This document shows, piece by piece, positions 31,014 through 39,444 of a stretch of 49,386 bases of DNA. A program made the translations under genes and the position numbers. Under the pieces are notes generated by a model. It worked only from the letters and a program-made list of their open reading frames with translations, was not told where the DNA came from and did not search any database. This DNA is from F1-20-MAGs119 sp040401695 (GTDB lineage: Bacteria > Actinomycetota > Acidimicrobiia > Acidimicrobiales > Ilumatobacteraceae), in NCBI GenBank assembly GCA_040401695.1, contig JBBANY010000009.1:1-49386 (forward strand), written 5' to 3'. Position 1 is the stretch's first letter. Each line of letters opens with the position of its first letter.

Positions 31014-34000
31014 ATGACCAGTTCCTTCACGCACCTCCACGTCCACACCGAGTTTTCGATGCTCGACGGTGCGTCACGTCTCGACGAACTGGTCGCCGCG
31101 GCGGTTGCCGACGGCCAACCCGCGCTCGGAATCACCGACCACGGCAACATGTACGGGGTCCTCGACTTCTACCGCGAATGCAAGGCGCAGGGAATCAAGC
31201 CCGTCATCGGTACCGAGGCCTACATGGCACACGAGTCGCGTCACGAACGCCCCGCGCGCCGTGGCCGAATCGACGACACCGGCGGTGACACCGACGCCGG
31301 CAGCAAGCTCTACTACCACCTCACGCTGTTGGCCGAGAACGACATCGGCTACCGCAACCTGATTCAGCTTTCCAGCCTCGCTTACCTCGAGGGCTACTAC
31401 TACAAGCCCCGGCTCGACTGGGACCTGCTCGCGCGCTACAGCGAGGGTCTCATCTGCACCACGGGCTGTCTCGGCGGCCATGTTCTGCAGGCCTTGTTGC
31501 GCGGCGACGAGAAGGGCGCGATCGAACGCGCGTCGAGGCTCCAGGACATCTTCGGCAAAGAGAATCTCTTCGTCGAGATTCAGGACCACGGCATCCCTGC
31601 GCAGATCGAAACCAACCCGAAGTTGTTCGAGATCGCAAAGAAAATCGGCGCTCCGCTGATTGCAACCAACGACTCGCACTACACGCATCGCGACGACCAC
31701 ACCGCTCACGACGCGCTCCTGTGCGTGCAGACCGGGTCGATGTTGTCCGACCCGAACAGATTCCGTTTCGAGGGCGAAGAGCACTATCTGAAGTCGGCTG
31801 CAGAAATGCGCTACCTCTTCCGTGAAGTGCCACAGGCCTGCGACAGCACGCTGTGGGTGGCCGAGCGCGCGAACGTCAACATCGAATTCGACCAGGTGCA
31901 TCTGCCCGAGTTCCCCGTGCCCGCCGGTTTCGCCAGCGACATCGAGTACCTGAAACATCTCACCACTGCGGGTGCGCGGGAACGCTGGGGGGACAAGCTT
32001 CCGAAGGAAGCGGTCGAACGACTCTCGTACGAGTTGAAGGTCATCGCCGACATGGGGTTCGCCTCCTACTTCCTCATCGTTTGGGACCTCATCCGCCACG
32101 CCCGTGAAAGCGGCATCCGCGTGGGTCCGGGGCGTGGCTCGGCCGCGGGTTGCGCCGTTGCGTATTGCTTGCGCATCACCGACCTCGACCCCATTCGGTA
32201 CGACCTGCTGTTCGAACGGTTCCTCAATCCGAGTCGCGTGTCGATGCCCGACATCGACATGGACTTCGACTCGCGTTATCGCGACGAAATGATCCGCTAC
32301 GCCGCGGAAAAGTACGGCCGCGACCACGTCGCACAGATCATCACGTTCGGCACCATCAAGGCTCGCAACGCGGTGCGCGACGCCGCGCGTGTGCTCGGCT
32401 ATCCCTACGGCCTGGGCGACAAGATCGCGAAGGCGATGCCGCCACTCGTGATGGGCCGCGACACCCCGCTCAAGTACTGCTTCGAAGAAGTGCCCAAACA
32501 CCGCGACGGCTACCGCGCCGCTGCCGATCTGCGTGCGATGGTCGATGCCGACCCCGACGTGAAGCGCATCGTCGAAGTGGCGATGGGCCTCGAGGGACTG
32601 AAGCGCTCCGACGGCATCCACGCCGCGGCCGTGGTGATCACGCGTGACGCGCTGACCGAGTACCTCCCGATCCAACGCAAACCCGAGCCCGGCCAAGACC
32701 CTGAAAGTTCGCCGGTCGTCACCCAGTACGAAATGCACGGAGTCGAAGCGCTCGGTCTCTTGAAGATGGACTTCCTCGGCCTGCGCAACCTCGACGTCAT
32801 CACCGACACCGTCGAGATGGTGCGCGGTTCGGTCGACCCGACCTTCGACATCGACACGATTCCTCTCGACGATCCGGCGACGTACGACTTGCTGTCACGC
32901 GGCGAGACCATCGGCGTGTTCCAGCTTGAAAGTCCGCCGATGCGCGCGCTCCTGCGCTCTCTTTCTCCCAGTAGTTTCGAACACGTCGCTGCCGTTGTTG
33001 CGCTGTATCGCCCCGGTCCGATGGGTGCGAACATGCACAACGACTACGCCGACTACAAGAACTCACGCAAACAACCGCAGTTCTTCCACCCCGACGCCCG
33101 CGACTTGTTGTCCGACACCTACGGTCTCATGGTGTACCAGGAGAGCATGATGCGCGTGGCGCAAAAGTTCGCCGGTTACTCGCTGGCCGAGGCCGACAAC
33201 CTGCGCAAAGCCTGCGGCAAGAAAATCCCCGAGTTGATGGCAAAGGAACGGGACCGGTTCGAGTCGGGGTGTGAGGGCGCCGGTTACGGACTGAACCTCG
33301 GTCGTCAACTCTTCGACGTCATCGAGAAGTTCGCCGACTACGCGTTCAACAAAAGCCACGCCTATGGCTACGGCCTCATCGCGTACCAAACCGCGTACCT
33401 GAAGGCGAACTTCCCCGTCCAGTACGCCGCGTGTCTGTTGTCCAGCGTGAAGGGCAACTTCGACAAGAGCGCCGTCTACCTCGCCGATGCGCGCAGCGGT
33501 GGTATCCGTGTGCACACCCCTGACATCAATCTCTCCCGTTCCGATTTTGCGGCACTTCCCCCCGGGCCCGACGGCGAGACACCACGCGCGGTGACCTTCG
33601 GCCTGTCCGCTATTCGCAACGTGGGCGAGGGCCTCGTCGAGCAGCTGCTCACCGAGCGCGATGCGAACGGCCCCTACGCGTCGTTCCACGACTTTGCCGA
33701 GCGCGTGCCCGAGCAGGTGTTGAACAAGAGAACCGTCGAGTCCCTCATCAAGGCAGGGTGCTTCGACTCGCTCGGCCACTCACGACGCGGCCTTCTCATG
33801 GTCTTCGAGCAGATCATCGACACCACGGTCGACCGCCGACGCGAGCGCGACCGAGGCATTATGAGCCTCTTCGGTGACGAGATGGGAGGCGATGCCGGGT
33901 TCAGCGACCGCATCGAGATCCCCACGCTCGAGTTCGTGAAGGCCGACCAGTTGCGCAACGAGAAAGAAATGCTCGGGCTCTACATCTCCGACCATCCGTT

Positions 34001-34556
34001 GATGGGCGCCGAGTATGCGCTGCGTCGACGAACCGACAGCACGATCGCCGACGCGCGCGAGCGCGACGACGGGACGTTCCTCATGCTCGGTGGTGTCATC
34101 ACCAACTTCGCCCGGAAGTACACCAAGCGCGGTGACCAGATGGCCGTGTTCGTTCTCGAGGATCTCGAGTCGAGCATCGAAGTCACGGTCTTTCCGAAAA
34201 CGCTCACCGAGTACGGCCACATTCTCGCCGACGACGTCATCGTTGCCGTGCGCGGTCGCGTCGACCGCCGCGACGACTCGCGTGTCGGTTTCATGGCGCA
34301 GAAACTCGAGGTCATCGAGAACCTGACGATGACGGGCCCTCGAACCGTTCGGATGAAACTCTCCGCTTCGGCCGTCGACGAGGACATGATCGAACGCCTG
34401 AAGGCGATCCTCACCGAGTTCCCCGGCGATGCGCCCGTCATTCTCGACATGGGCCCGGGCAAGGTCCTGCAACTGGCCGATTCCTTCAGCGTCAACATCG
34501 ACAAGGCCATCGGTGACCTCCGGGTGGCCTTTGGCGACGCCGTGGTCGTGGGCTAG
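31014..34556 (+). CDS. dnaE: DNA polymerase III alpha subunit
   Basis: Replicative polymerase of the DnaE1 class; 1180 residues. The N-terminal PHP domain (about 1-280) opens HLHVHTEFSMLDGASRLDEL with its metal-binding histidines. The palm carries GPGRGSAAGC (about 370-379) and catalytic PDIDMDFD (about 410-417). The region with YRPGPMG and YQESMMRVAQKFAGY (about 665-720) is typical, followed by tandem helix-hairpin-helix and an OB fold (about 985-1080: LGGVITNFARKYTKRGDQMAVF). The intact PHP site suggests proofreading may reside in the PHP domain, as shown for mycobacterial DnaE1; inference here. ATG 31014 has no clear ribosome site; a GGGTC-CCT-GACCC inverted repeat lies just upstream. Confidence 0.97.
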   Translation: MTSSFTHLHVHTEFSMLDGASRLDELVAAAVADGQPALGITDHGNMYGVLDFYRECKAQGIKPVIGTEAYMAHESRHERPARRGRIDDTGGDTDAGSKLYYHLTLLAENDIGYRNLIQLSSLAYLEGYYYKPRLDWDLLARYSEGLICTTGCLGGHVLQALLRGDEKGAIERASRLQDIFGKENLFVEIQDHGIPAQIETNPKLFEIAKKIGAPLIATNDSHYTHRDDHTAHDALLCVQTGSMLSDPNRFRFEGEEHYLKSAAEMRYLFREVPQACDSTLWVAERANVNIEFDQVHLPEFPVPAGFASDIEYLKHLTTAGARERWGDKLPKEAVERLSYELKVIADMGFASYFLIVWDLIRHARESGIRVGPGRGSAAGCAVAYCLRITDLDPIRYDLLFERFLNPSRVSMPDIDMDFDSRYRDEMIRYAAEKYGRDHVAQIITFGTIKARNAVRDAARVLGYPYGLGDKIAKAMPPLVMGRDTPLKYCFEEVPKHRDGYRAAADLRAMVDADPDVKRIVEVAMGLEGLKRSDGIHAAAVVITRDALTEYLPIQRKPEPGQDPESSPVVTQYEMHGVEALGLLKMDFLGLRNLDVITDTVEMVRGSVDPTFDIDTIPLDDPATYDLLSRGETIGVFQLESPPMRALLRSLSPSSFEHVAAVVALYRPGPMGANMHNDYADYKNSRKQPQFFHPDARDLLSDTYGLMVYQESMMRVAQKFAGYSLAEADNLRKACGKKIPELMAKERDRFESGCEGAGYGLNLGRQLFDVIEKFADYAFNKSHAYGYGLIAYQTAYLKANFPVQYAACLLSSVKGNFDKSAVYLADARSGGIRVHTPDINLSRSDFAALPPGPDGETPRAVTFGLSAIRNVGEGLVEQLLTERDANGPYASFHDFAERVPEQVLNKRTVESLIKAGCFDSLGHSRRGLLMVFEQIIDTTVDRRRERDRGIMSLFGDEMGGDAGFSDRIEIPTLEFVKADQLRNEKEMLGLYISDHPLMGAEYALRRRTDSTIADARERDDGTFLMLGGVITNFARKYTKRGDQMAVFVLEDLESSIEVTVFPKTLTEYGHILADDVIVAVRGRVDRRDDSRVGFMAQKLEVIENLTMTGPRTVRMKLSASAVDEDMIERLKAILTEFPGDAPVILDMGPGKVLQLADSFSVNIDKAIGDLRVAFGDAVVVG

Positions 34557-34603
34557 AGCACCGTTCCCAAAGGGTGGGTAGGGGGTCGGCGTTTTCGCTG
34601 GCA

Positions 34604-34609
34604 GAATAT
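34604..34609 (+). promoter_or_regulatory. Candidate -10 hexamer
   Basis: GAATAT, then six bases, then ATG 34616. Fits the spacing of the leaderless pattern but departs from TAnnnT at its first base. Confidence 0.35.
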
Positions 34610-34615
34610 GGAGTC

Positions 34616-35275
34616 ATGGCACTAGAGGTCGAGACCCGCGACTCGTCTGCGCTCACCGACGCCGATCTCGACGAGATGGCGTCGATGGGGGGCAACTTCG
34701 ACATCGGCCTGCTGTCGAAGGCGAAAGAAGACTGGGTGCTGAACACCACGGCACGTGTCGATGGCAAGCTGCAGGGCTTCAGTTTCTCCACCCTCGAGCG
34801 CATCGGCGGCACCCCGTGCGTGCTGCTCGGCCTCATGAGCGTGAAGCGCACCACGAAGCGTGACACTGTTTTGAAGGGCCTGATGACCGAGGCCTACCAC
34901 CGTGCGCTCATGGCATTCCCCGACGAAGACGTCGTGGTCGGTTCGCGCTTCGCGTCGGCCGACGGCCTCGAGGCGTTCAAGTCGCTGACCGAGATGATCC
35001 CGCGTCCGGGGCACCGTGCGGTTGGCGAAGAGCGGGCCTGGGGCCGCCGCCTCGCAAAGCGGTTCGGTGTCGATGCCAACTACGACGAGCAGTCCTTCAT
35101 CGTGAAGGCCGCCGGCCAGTCCGGCTATCTCGACCACGAGTCGTCCAAGCCCGACAAGACGAACGCGGCAATTGCCGAGATGTTCTCGAAGGTTCCCGCC
35201 GCCAAGGGTGGCGTGCTCATCGTCCACGGTTGGACGATGACCGAAAGCCTCGCGAAGCTCGGCAAGCGCGCCTAG
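34616..35275 (+). CDS. Conserved hypothetical protein, possibly acyltransferase-like
   Basis: A 219-residue soluble protein that I do not recognise. The first half alternates predicted beta strands and helices (TTARVDGKLQGFSFSTLERI, then CVLLGLMSVKRT, then KGLMTEAYHRALMAFP), which is loosely reminiscent of a GNAT acetyltransferase core. No catalytic residue can be named, and no signal peptide or membrane helix is present. The gene lies alone between dnaE and a nitroreductase, with 59 bases upstream containing a candidate leaderless -10. Its coding bias is like its neighbours, so it is a real gene. GNAT identity is a weak structural guess. Confidence 0.75.
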   Translation: MALEVETRDSSALTDADLDEMASMGGNFDIGLLSKAKEDWVLNTTARVDGKLQGFSFSTLERIGGTPCVLLGLMSVKRTTKRDTVLKGLMTEAYHRALMAFPDEDVVVGSRFASADGLEAFKSLTEMIPRPGHRAVGEERAWGRRLAKRFGVDANYDEQSFIVKAAGQSGYLDHESSKPDKTNAAIAEMFSKVPAAKGGVLIVHGWTMTESLAKLGKRA

Positions 35276-35294
35276 TCGGCGCCCAACGCACCGC

Positions 35295-35903
35295 ATGGAA
35301 CTGCGTCGCGCCATCGAGACGCGGCGTATGACGCGTGACTTCGCAGAAACCGAAGTCGCGGACGATCTCGTCGCCGAACTCGTCGACCTCGCGTCGCGTG
35401 CCCCGAGTGCCGGCAAGACGCAAGGCTGGTCGTTGCTCGTTCTCCGCGACGATGCGCGTCGCCAGTTCTGGGACTTGTCTTTGCCGGCCGACAAACGTGA
35501 GGGCTTTGCGTGGCCGGGTCTGTTGCGTGCGCCAGTCGTTGCTCTGTCGTTTGCCGACCCCGACGCCTACGTTGCGCGCTACTCGGAGGCCGACAAGGCT
35601 CACACCGGCCTCGGTGTGGGCGTCGACAAGTGGGGTGCCCCGTACTGGACGATCGACGCGTCGATGGCGACGATGACGCTGCTGTTGGCCGCGCATGATG
35701 CGGGTCTCGGCGCATTGTTCTTCGCGGTGTTCAACGTTGCCGACGAGATTCGTCGGCACTTCGGGGTGCCCGATTCGCTGCAGTTGCTCGGCGCGGTCGC
35801 CTTGGGCCATCCTGCTTCGGCAACCCGCGACGAACGACGCGGGGTGAGCGCCTCACGGCCACGACGGCGCGCCAACGACATCATCCATCCGAACCGGTGG
35901 TGA
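35295..35903 (+). CDS. Nitroreductase family flavoprotein
   Basis: FMN-dependent NAD(P)H oxidoreductase of the nitroreductase/BluB fold; 202 residues. The family opening MELRRAIETRRMTRDF is followed by LVDLASRAPSAGKTQGWSLLVL (FMN-binding) split near 34-50, then MATMTLLLAAHDAGLGALFF (about 118-137) and LGAVALGHPA (about 168-177). Physiological substrate unknown; members reduce nitroaromatics, quinones or act in cofactor metabolism. Starts 19 bases after the hypothetical gene. Converges on the DUF255 gene with 21 bases between stops. Confidence 0.88.
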   Translation: MELRRAIETRRMTRDFAETEVADDLVAELVDLASRAPSAGKTQGWSLLVLRDDARRQFWDLSLPADKREGFAWPGLLRAPVVALSFADPDAYVARYSEADKAHTGLGVGVDKWGAPYWTIDASMATMTLLLAAHDAGLGALFFAVFNVADEIRRHFGVPDSLQLLGAVALGHPASATRDERRGVSASRPRRRANDIIHPNRW

Positions 35904-35924
35904 AAACGTCGGCTCGGTGGCTCC

Positions 35925-37913
35925 TTAAGCGTCTGCGTTGAGCTGCGCGAGAAGCGTCGTCGGATCGCCGGCCGGGGTCATGCACACCTGACCCCGACAG
36001 AGATAGGCGTTGCCTTCGGTGCGTCCTTGCCAAAGCGCCGACCCGTCACCTTCGCCCCACGCGAGGACAAGCGCCGGTCTCCATGAGTGACGCACCACCG
36101 AAGCGAATTCACCGAGCGCGCCGGGTACGACCAGTTCACTCGTGCCGACGAGTCGTGTGTGCAGCGCGGCGAGGGCGTTGCCGGCCCCGCTCGATGCGCG
36201 CCGCATCACGGGATCGAGCAGCTGCAGGATCCGGTCGGCGTGGTTGGCGAACCGTGCCTCTCCGGTGAGGCCGGCGAGGCGCAACAACGCCAGCGCGGCG
36301 AGTGAATTCGCCGACGGGGTGGCGTTGTCGAGCAGATCCTTCTGGCGCACGACCAAGCGCTCCGCGTCGTTCGCGGTGGTGAAGAGGCCGCCGAGTTCGG
36401 GGTCCCAGTGGTTGTCGAGCAACTGGTCGGCTGTCTCGACGGCCAGCGTCGTCCAGCGACTCTGGCCCGATGCCTCACCGAGGCGCGTGAAGGCATCGAC
36501 GAGGGCGGCGAGATCGGCCGCCAGGGCGGCGTGACGGGCGCGCGGCACGCCCTCTTCGTGCCAGCTGCGGTGCCATCGACCATCGGGCCGGCGCAGTTCG
36601 CGTACGAGGAATTCACCGTTGCGCAGGGCGGCAGCCAGCCAGTCCTCGTCGCCGAACAAGAGGGCCGCCTCGGCAAGTGCCGACAGCATGAGTCCGTTCC
36701 ACTCGGTGAGCACCTTGTTGTCGAGGAGGGGTCGTGGTCGAGACTTACGCGCTTCGAAGAGCGCGACCATCGCGGCTGCGACGTCGGCCGTCGGGACGTA
36801 GTCGTCGCGCGTCGTGTGTCGCGTGAAGATGTTGCGACCCTCGAAGTTGCCGCTTTCGGTGACACCGAACCATTGCGTGACGACGTCGGCATCGCGCGAC
36901 GGGAGGATGTTCCTGATCTCGCGCGGCGTCCAGGTGTAGAACCAGCCCTCGTGGTGGTGGCCGTCGAGGTCGGCGGAGTCCGCGTCCTCGGCCGAATAGA
37001 AGCCACCGTCCGGATGGGTGAGATCACGCAGCACGTATCCGATGGTCGAACGCACGATGCGCTCGAAGCGTGCCTCACCGGTGGTGACGGCGGCATGTGC
37101 ATAGACGCGCAGCAACAGTGCCTGGTCGTAGAGCATCTTCTCGAAGTGCGGCACGAGCCACTGGCGGTCGACCGAGTAACGCGCGAAGCCGCCCCCCAAA
37201 TGGTCGTGCATGCCGCCGGCCGCCATCGCGTCGAGGGTGTCGACCGCGATGTCACGTGCGGATGTGTTGCCACTGACGGCCCAACTGCGCAGCAACAGAT
37301 CGACGTTCATCGTCGAAGGAAACTTCGGGGCCGCACCGAAGCCACCCCATTCACGGTCGAAGTTCGCCGCGAGGCTGCTCACCGCATGGTCCAAAAGGTC
37401 GGCACCGGGTACCGCCGCTGCGGGCGCGCTGATCTCGCTGCGTGAGAGCGCGTCCATCAGGGCGTTCACGTTCGTGTCGACGTCGTCGCGTCGGTTTTCC
37501 CATACGTCGGTGATCGCGGACATCAATTGCAGGAACGACGGCTTGGGGAAGTACGTGCCACCGTAGAACGGCTTGCCCTCGGGTGTCATGAAGACCGTCA
37601 TCGGCCAGCCACCTCGCCCCGTGAGCGCCTGCACCGCCTCCATGTAGACCGCATCGACATCGGGGCGTTCCTCGCGGTCGACCTTCACGTTCACGAACCG
37701 ACGGTTCATCTCGTCGGCGACTCCTGCGTCCTCGAAGCATTCGTGGGCCATGACGTGGCACCAATGGCATGCCGAGTAACCAACCGAAAGCAGGATCGGC
37801 ACACCTCGCTCGTGCGCCGCCGCGAACGCTTCTTCGCCCCAGGCATACCAATCGACGGGGTTGTCGCGGTGCTGGCGAAGGTACGGAGAGACTTCGTTGG
37901 CGAGGCGGTTCAT
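35925..37913 (-). CDS. DUF255 thioredoxin-like domain protein (YyaL/SPATA20 family)
   Basis: A 662-residue cytoplasmic protein. The N-terminal thioredoxin-like domain (about 1-150) carries the family motif ACHWCHVM (C49, C52) and DREERPDVDAVYM. The rest is an (alpha/alpha)6-type region resembling glucosyl-hydrolase or epimerase barrels: GGMHDHLGGGFARYSVD (about 233-249), PHFEKMLYDQA (about 254-264) and YSAEDADS (about 302-309). Function is unproven; a redox or sugar-related role is often supposed. It begins six bases after the enoyl reductase gene on the same strand, so the two form an operon. Confidence 0.9.
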   Translation of the reverse strand: MNRLANEVSPYLRQHRDNPVDWYAWGEEAFAAAHERGVPILLSVGYSACHWCHVMAHECFEDAGVADEMNRRFVNVKVDREERPDVDAVYMEAVQALTGRGGWPMTVFMTPEGKPFYGGTYFPKPSFLQLMSAITDVWENRRDDVDTNVNALMDALSRSEISAPAAAVPGADLLDHAVSSLAANFDREWGGFGAAPKFPSTMNVDLLLRSWAVSGNTSARDIAVDTLDAMAAGGMHDHLGGGFARYSVDRQWLVPHFEKMLYDQALLLRVYAHAAVTTGEARFERIVRSTIGYVLRDLTHPDGGFYSAEDADSADLDGHHHEGWFYTWTPREIRNILPSRDADVVTQWFGVTESGNFEGRNIFTRHTTRDDYVPTADVAAAMVALFEARKSRPRPLLDNKVLTEWNGLMLSALAEAALLFGDEDWLAAALRNGEFLVRELRRPDGRWHRSWHEEGVPRARHAALAADLAALVDAFTRLGEASGQSRWTTLAVETADQLLDNHWDPELGGLFTTANDAERLVVRQKDLLDNATPSANSLAALALLRLAGLTGEARFANHADRILQLLDPVMRRASSGAGNALAALHTRLVGTSELVVPGALGEFASVVRHSWRPALVLAWGEGDGSALWQGRTEGNAYLCRGQVCMTPAGDPTTLLAQLNADA

Positions 37914-37919
37914 CGCGGG

Positions 37920-38687
37920 TTATGCACCCGTCGCGTGGTAGCCGCCGTCGACGTGGATCATCTCGCCCGTGGTGGAGGGGAAGAAGTCGGACATGAGCGC
38001 GACGCACGTCTTTGCCACCGCACTGCCGTCGTTCACGTCCCATCCGAGCGGAGAGCGGGCATCCCAGACGTCCTCGAACTTCGCAAAGCCGGGAATCGAC
38101 TTCGCGGCCATCGTGCGGATCGGCCCGGCGGCAACGAGGTTGCAACGAATGTTCTTCGGGCCAAGTTCACGGGCCAGATAACGGTTCGTCGACTCGAAAG
38201 CGGACTTCGCGACCCCCATCCAGTTGTACGCGGGCCACGCAACGGTGTTGTCGAAGTCGAGACCCACGATCGTTCCGCCGTTCGGCATCAGTGGGACGAA
38301 GGCGTCGGCGAGGGTCTTCAGGGAGTAGGCGGAGATGTGGATCGCGACCGAAACGTCGTCCCACGTGGCTGCCATGAGGTCGTCGCCAAGGCAAGCGGCC
38401 GGGGCGAACCCGATTGCGTGGAGTACGCCGTCGACGGTTCCGAAGTGTTGCTGCACCTCGTTGCGTACCGAAACAACGTGGTCGGCATTGGTGACATCGA
38501 ACTCGAACACGGGCGCGGGCTGCGGAAGTTTCCGCGCGGTTCGCTGCGTCAGCGAGAGGCCACGACCCGCCCCCGTCAGGACCACGCTCGCGCCTTCCTT
38601 TTGGGCGAGCGCGGCAACCCCGAATGCCAGCGATGCGTCGGTGAGAACGCCCGTGATCACGATGTGCTTGCCCTCGAGTATGCCCAT
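37920..38687 (-). CDS. fabI: Enoyl-[acyl-carrier-protein] reductase, InhA-like
   Basis: NADH-dependent reductase of the last step of fatty acid elongation; 255 residues. Residues match mycobacterial InhA closely in wording: GVLTDASLAF (nucleotide site, about 13-22), HISAYS, DFD with the Phe equivalent to InhA F149, catalytic Y154 and K161 in YNWMGVAK, and NLVAAGPIRTMAAKSI (about 179-194). In the cofactor-contacting segment HxIGF, the Ser found in InhA (S94) and E. coli FabI is Ala (A91). ATG 38687 fits a TACCGT hexamer seven bases upstream; earlier in-frame codons to 38765 overlap the divergent promoter. Confidence 0.94.
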   Translation of the reverse strand: MGILEGKHIVITGVLTDASLAFGVAALAQKEGASVVLTGAGRGLSLTQRTARKLPQPAPVFEFDVTNADHVVSVRNEVQQHFGTVDGVLHAIGFAPAACLGDDLMAATWDDVSVAIHISAYSLKTLADAFVPLMPNGGTIVGLDFDNTVAWPAYNWMGVAKSAFESTNRYLARELGPKNIRCNLVAAGPIRTMAAKSIPGFAKFEDVWDARSPLGWDVNDGSAVAKTCVALMSDFFPSTTGEMIHVDGGYHATGA

Positions 38688-38694
38688 GCGTCCG

Positions 38695-38700
38695 ACGGTA
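38695..38700 (-). promoter_or_regulatory. -10 hexamer of a predicted leaderless promoter
   Basis: TACCGT on the minus strand, seven bases before ATG 38687 of the enoyl reductase gene. Confidence 0.5.
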
Positions 38701-38751
38701 GTGCAGACCCACGGCGATTGTCGGGGTGCGTGTACCGGGGTGCGTCTGTGC

Positions 38752-38757
38752 AATGCT
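38752..38757 (+). promoter_or_regulatory. -10 hexamer of a predicted leaderless promoter
   Basis: AATGCT, six bases before ATG 38764 of the F420 reductase gene, back-to-back with the enoyl reductase promoter. Confidence 0.4.
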
Positions 38758-38763
38758 CGTTCC

Positions 38764-39444
38764 ATGAGCGGGGAGTCGACGATCGGGGTGCTCGGTGGGA
38801 CCGGTCCCGCGGGAACGGCTGTGGCGGCACGGCTCGCCTCGGTCGGTTACCGGGTGATCATTGGTTCGCGCTCCGCGGATCGCGCCGAGGAGAAAGCCCG
38901 CGAGATCCGCGAAGCATGGCCTTCGCTGTCACTCGATCTGCGTGGCGGGTCGAACCACGACGCGGCGGCATGCGAGGTCATCGTTCTCGCCACGCCGTGG
39001 GACTCGGCGGCAACCACGGCGAAGGAACACGAGGCCGATTTGGCCGGCAAAGTCGTGGTCAGCATGGCGAACGCCCTCGTTCGGGTGGGCAACGAGTTCC
39101 AGCCACTCGTGCCGCCGCGAGGCAGCGTGGCCGCGCACGTCCAGGTTGCCGTGCCGCGTTGTCGTGTCGTTGCGGCATTGCACCACCTGCCGGCGAAGGA
39201 GCTCGGCCACCTCGGCGACCCGATCGACAGCGACGTGCTCATTTGCTCCGACGACAAGGCCGCGCTCGTAACGGTCAGCGGGATCGTGGAGAAGATTCCC
39301 GGCTGTCGGCCCCTCGACGCGGGTGAGCTGTCCAATGCGACCGCAATCGAGGCATTCACTGCGGTCCTCCTGCAGTTGAACATGCGTTACAAGACCCGGG
39401 TTGCTCCGCGACTGAACGGAATCAAGGGAGACCCACGCAAGTGA
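38764..39444 (+). CDS. npdG: NADPH-dependent F420 reductase
   Basis: Transfers hydride between NADPH and coenzyme F420 (Fno/NpdG family); 226 residues. The N-terminal Rossmann motif is IGVLGGTGPAGTAVAARL (about 7-24), followed by VIIGSRSADRAEEKA (about 32-46), whose Ser/Arg contact the NADP phosphate. VIVLATPWDSA (about 76-86), VVVSMANALVR (about 98-108) and the AHVQVAVPRCRVVAALHHLPAKEL region are also typical. It implies F420 in this organism, in keeping with the LLM-class enzyme near the right edge. The stop overlaps the mshC start, so the two are co-translated. Confidence 0.92.
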   Translation: MSGESTIGVLGGTGPAGTAVAARLASVGYRVIIGSRSADRAEEKAREIREAWPSLSLDLRGGSNHDAAACEVIVLATPWDSAATTAKEHEADLAGKVVVSMANALVRVGNEFQPLVPPRGSVAAHVQVAVPRCRVVAALHHLPAKELGHLGDPIDSDVLICSDDKAALVTVSGIVEKIPGCRPLDAGELSNATAIEAFTAVLLQLNMRYKTRVAPRLNGIKGDPRK

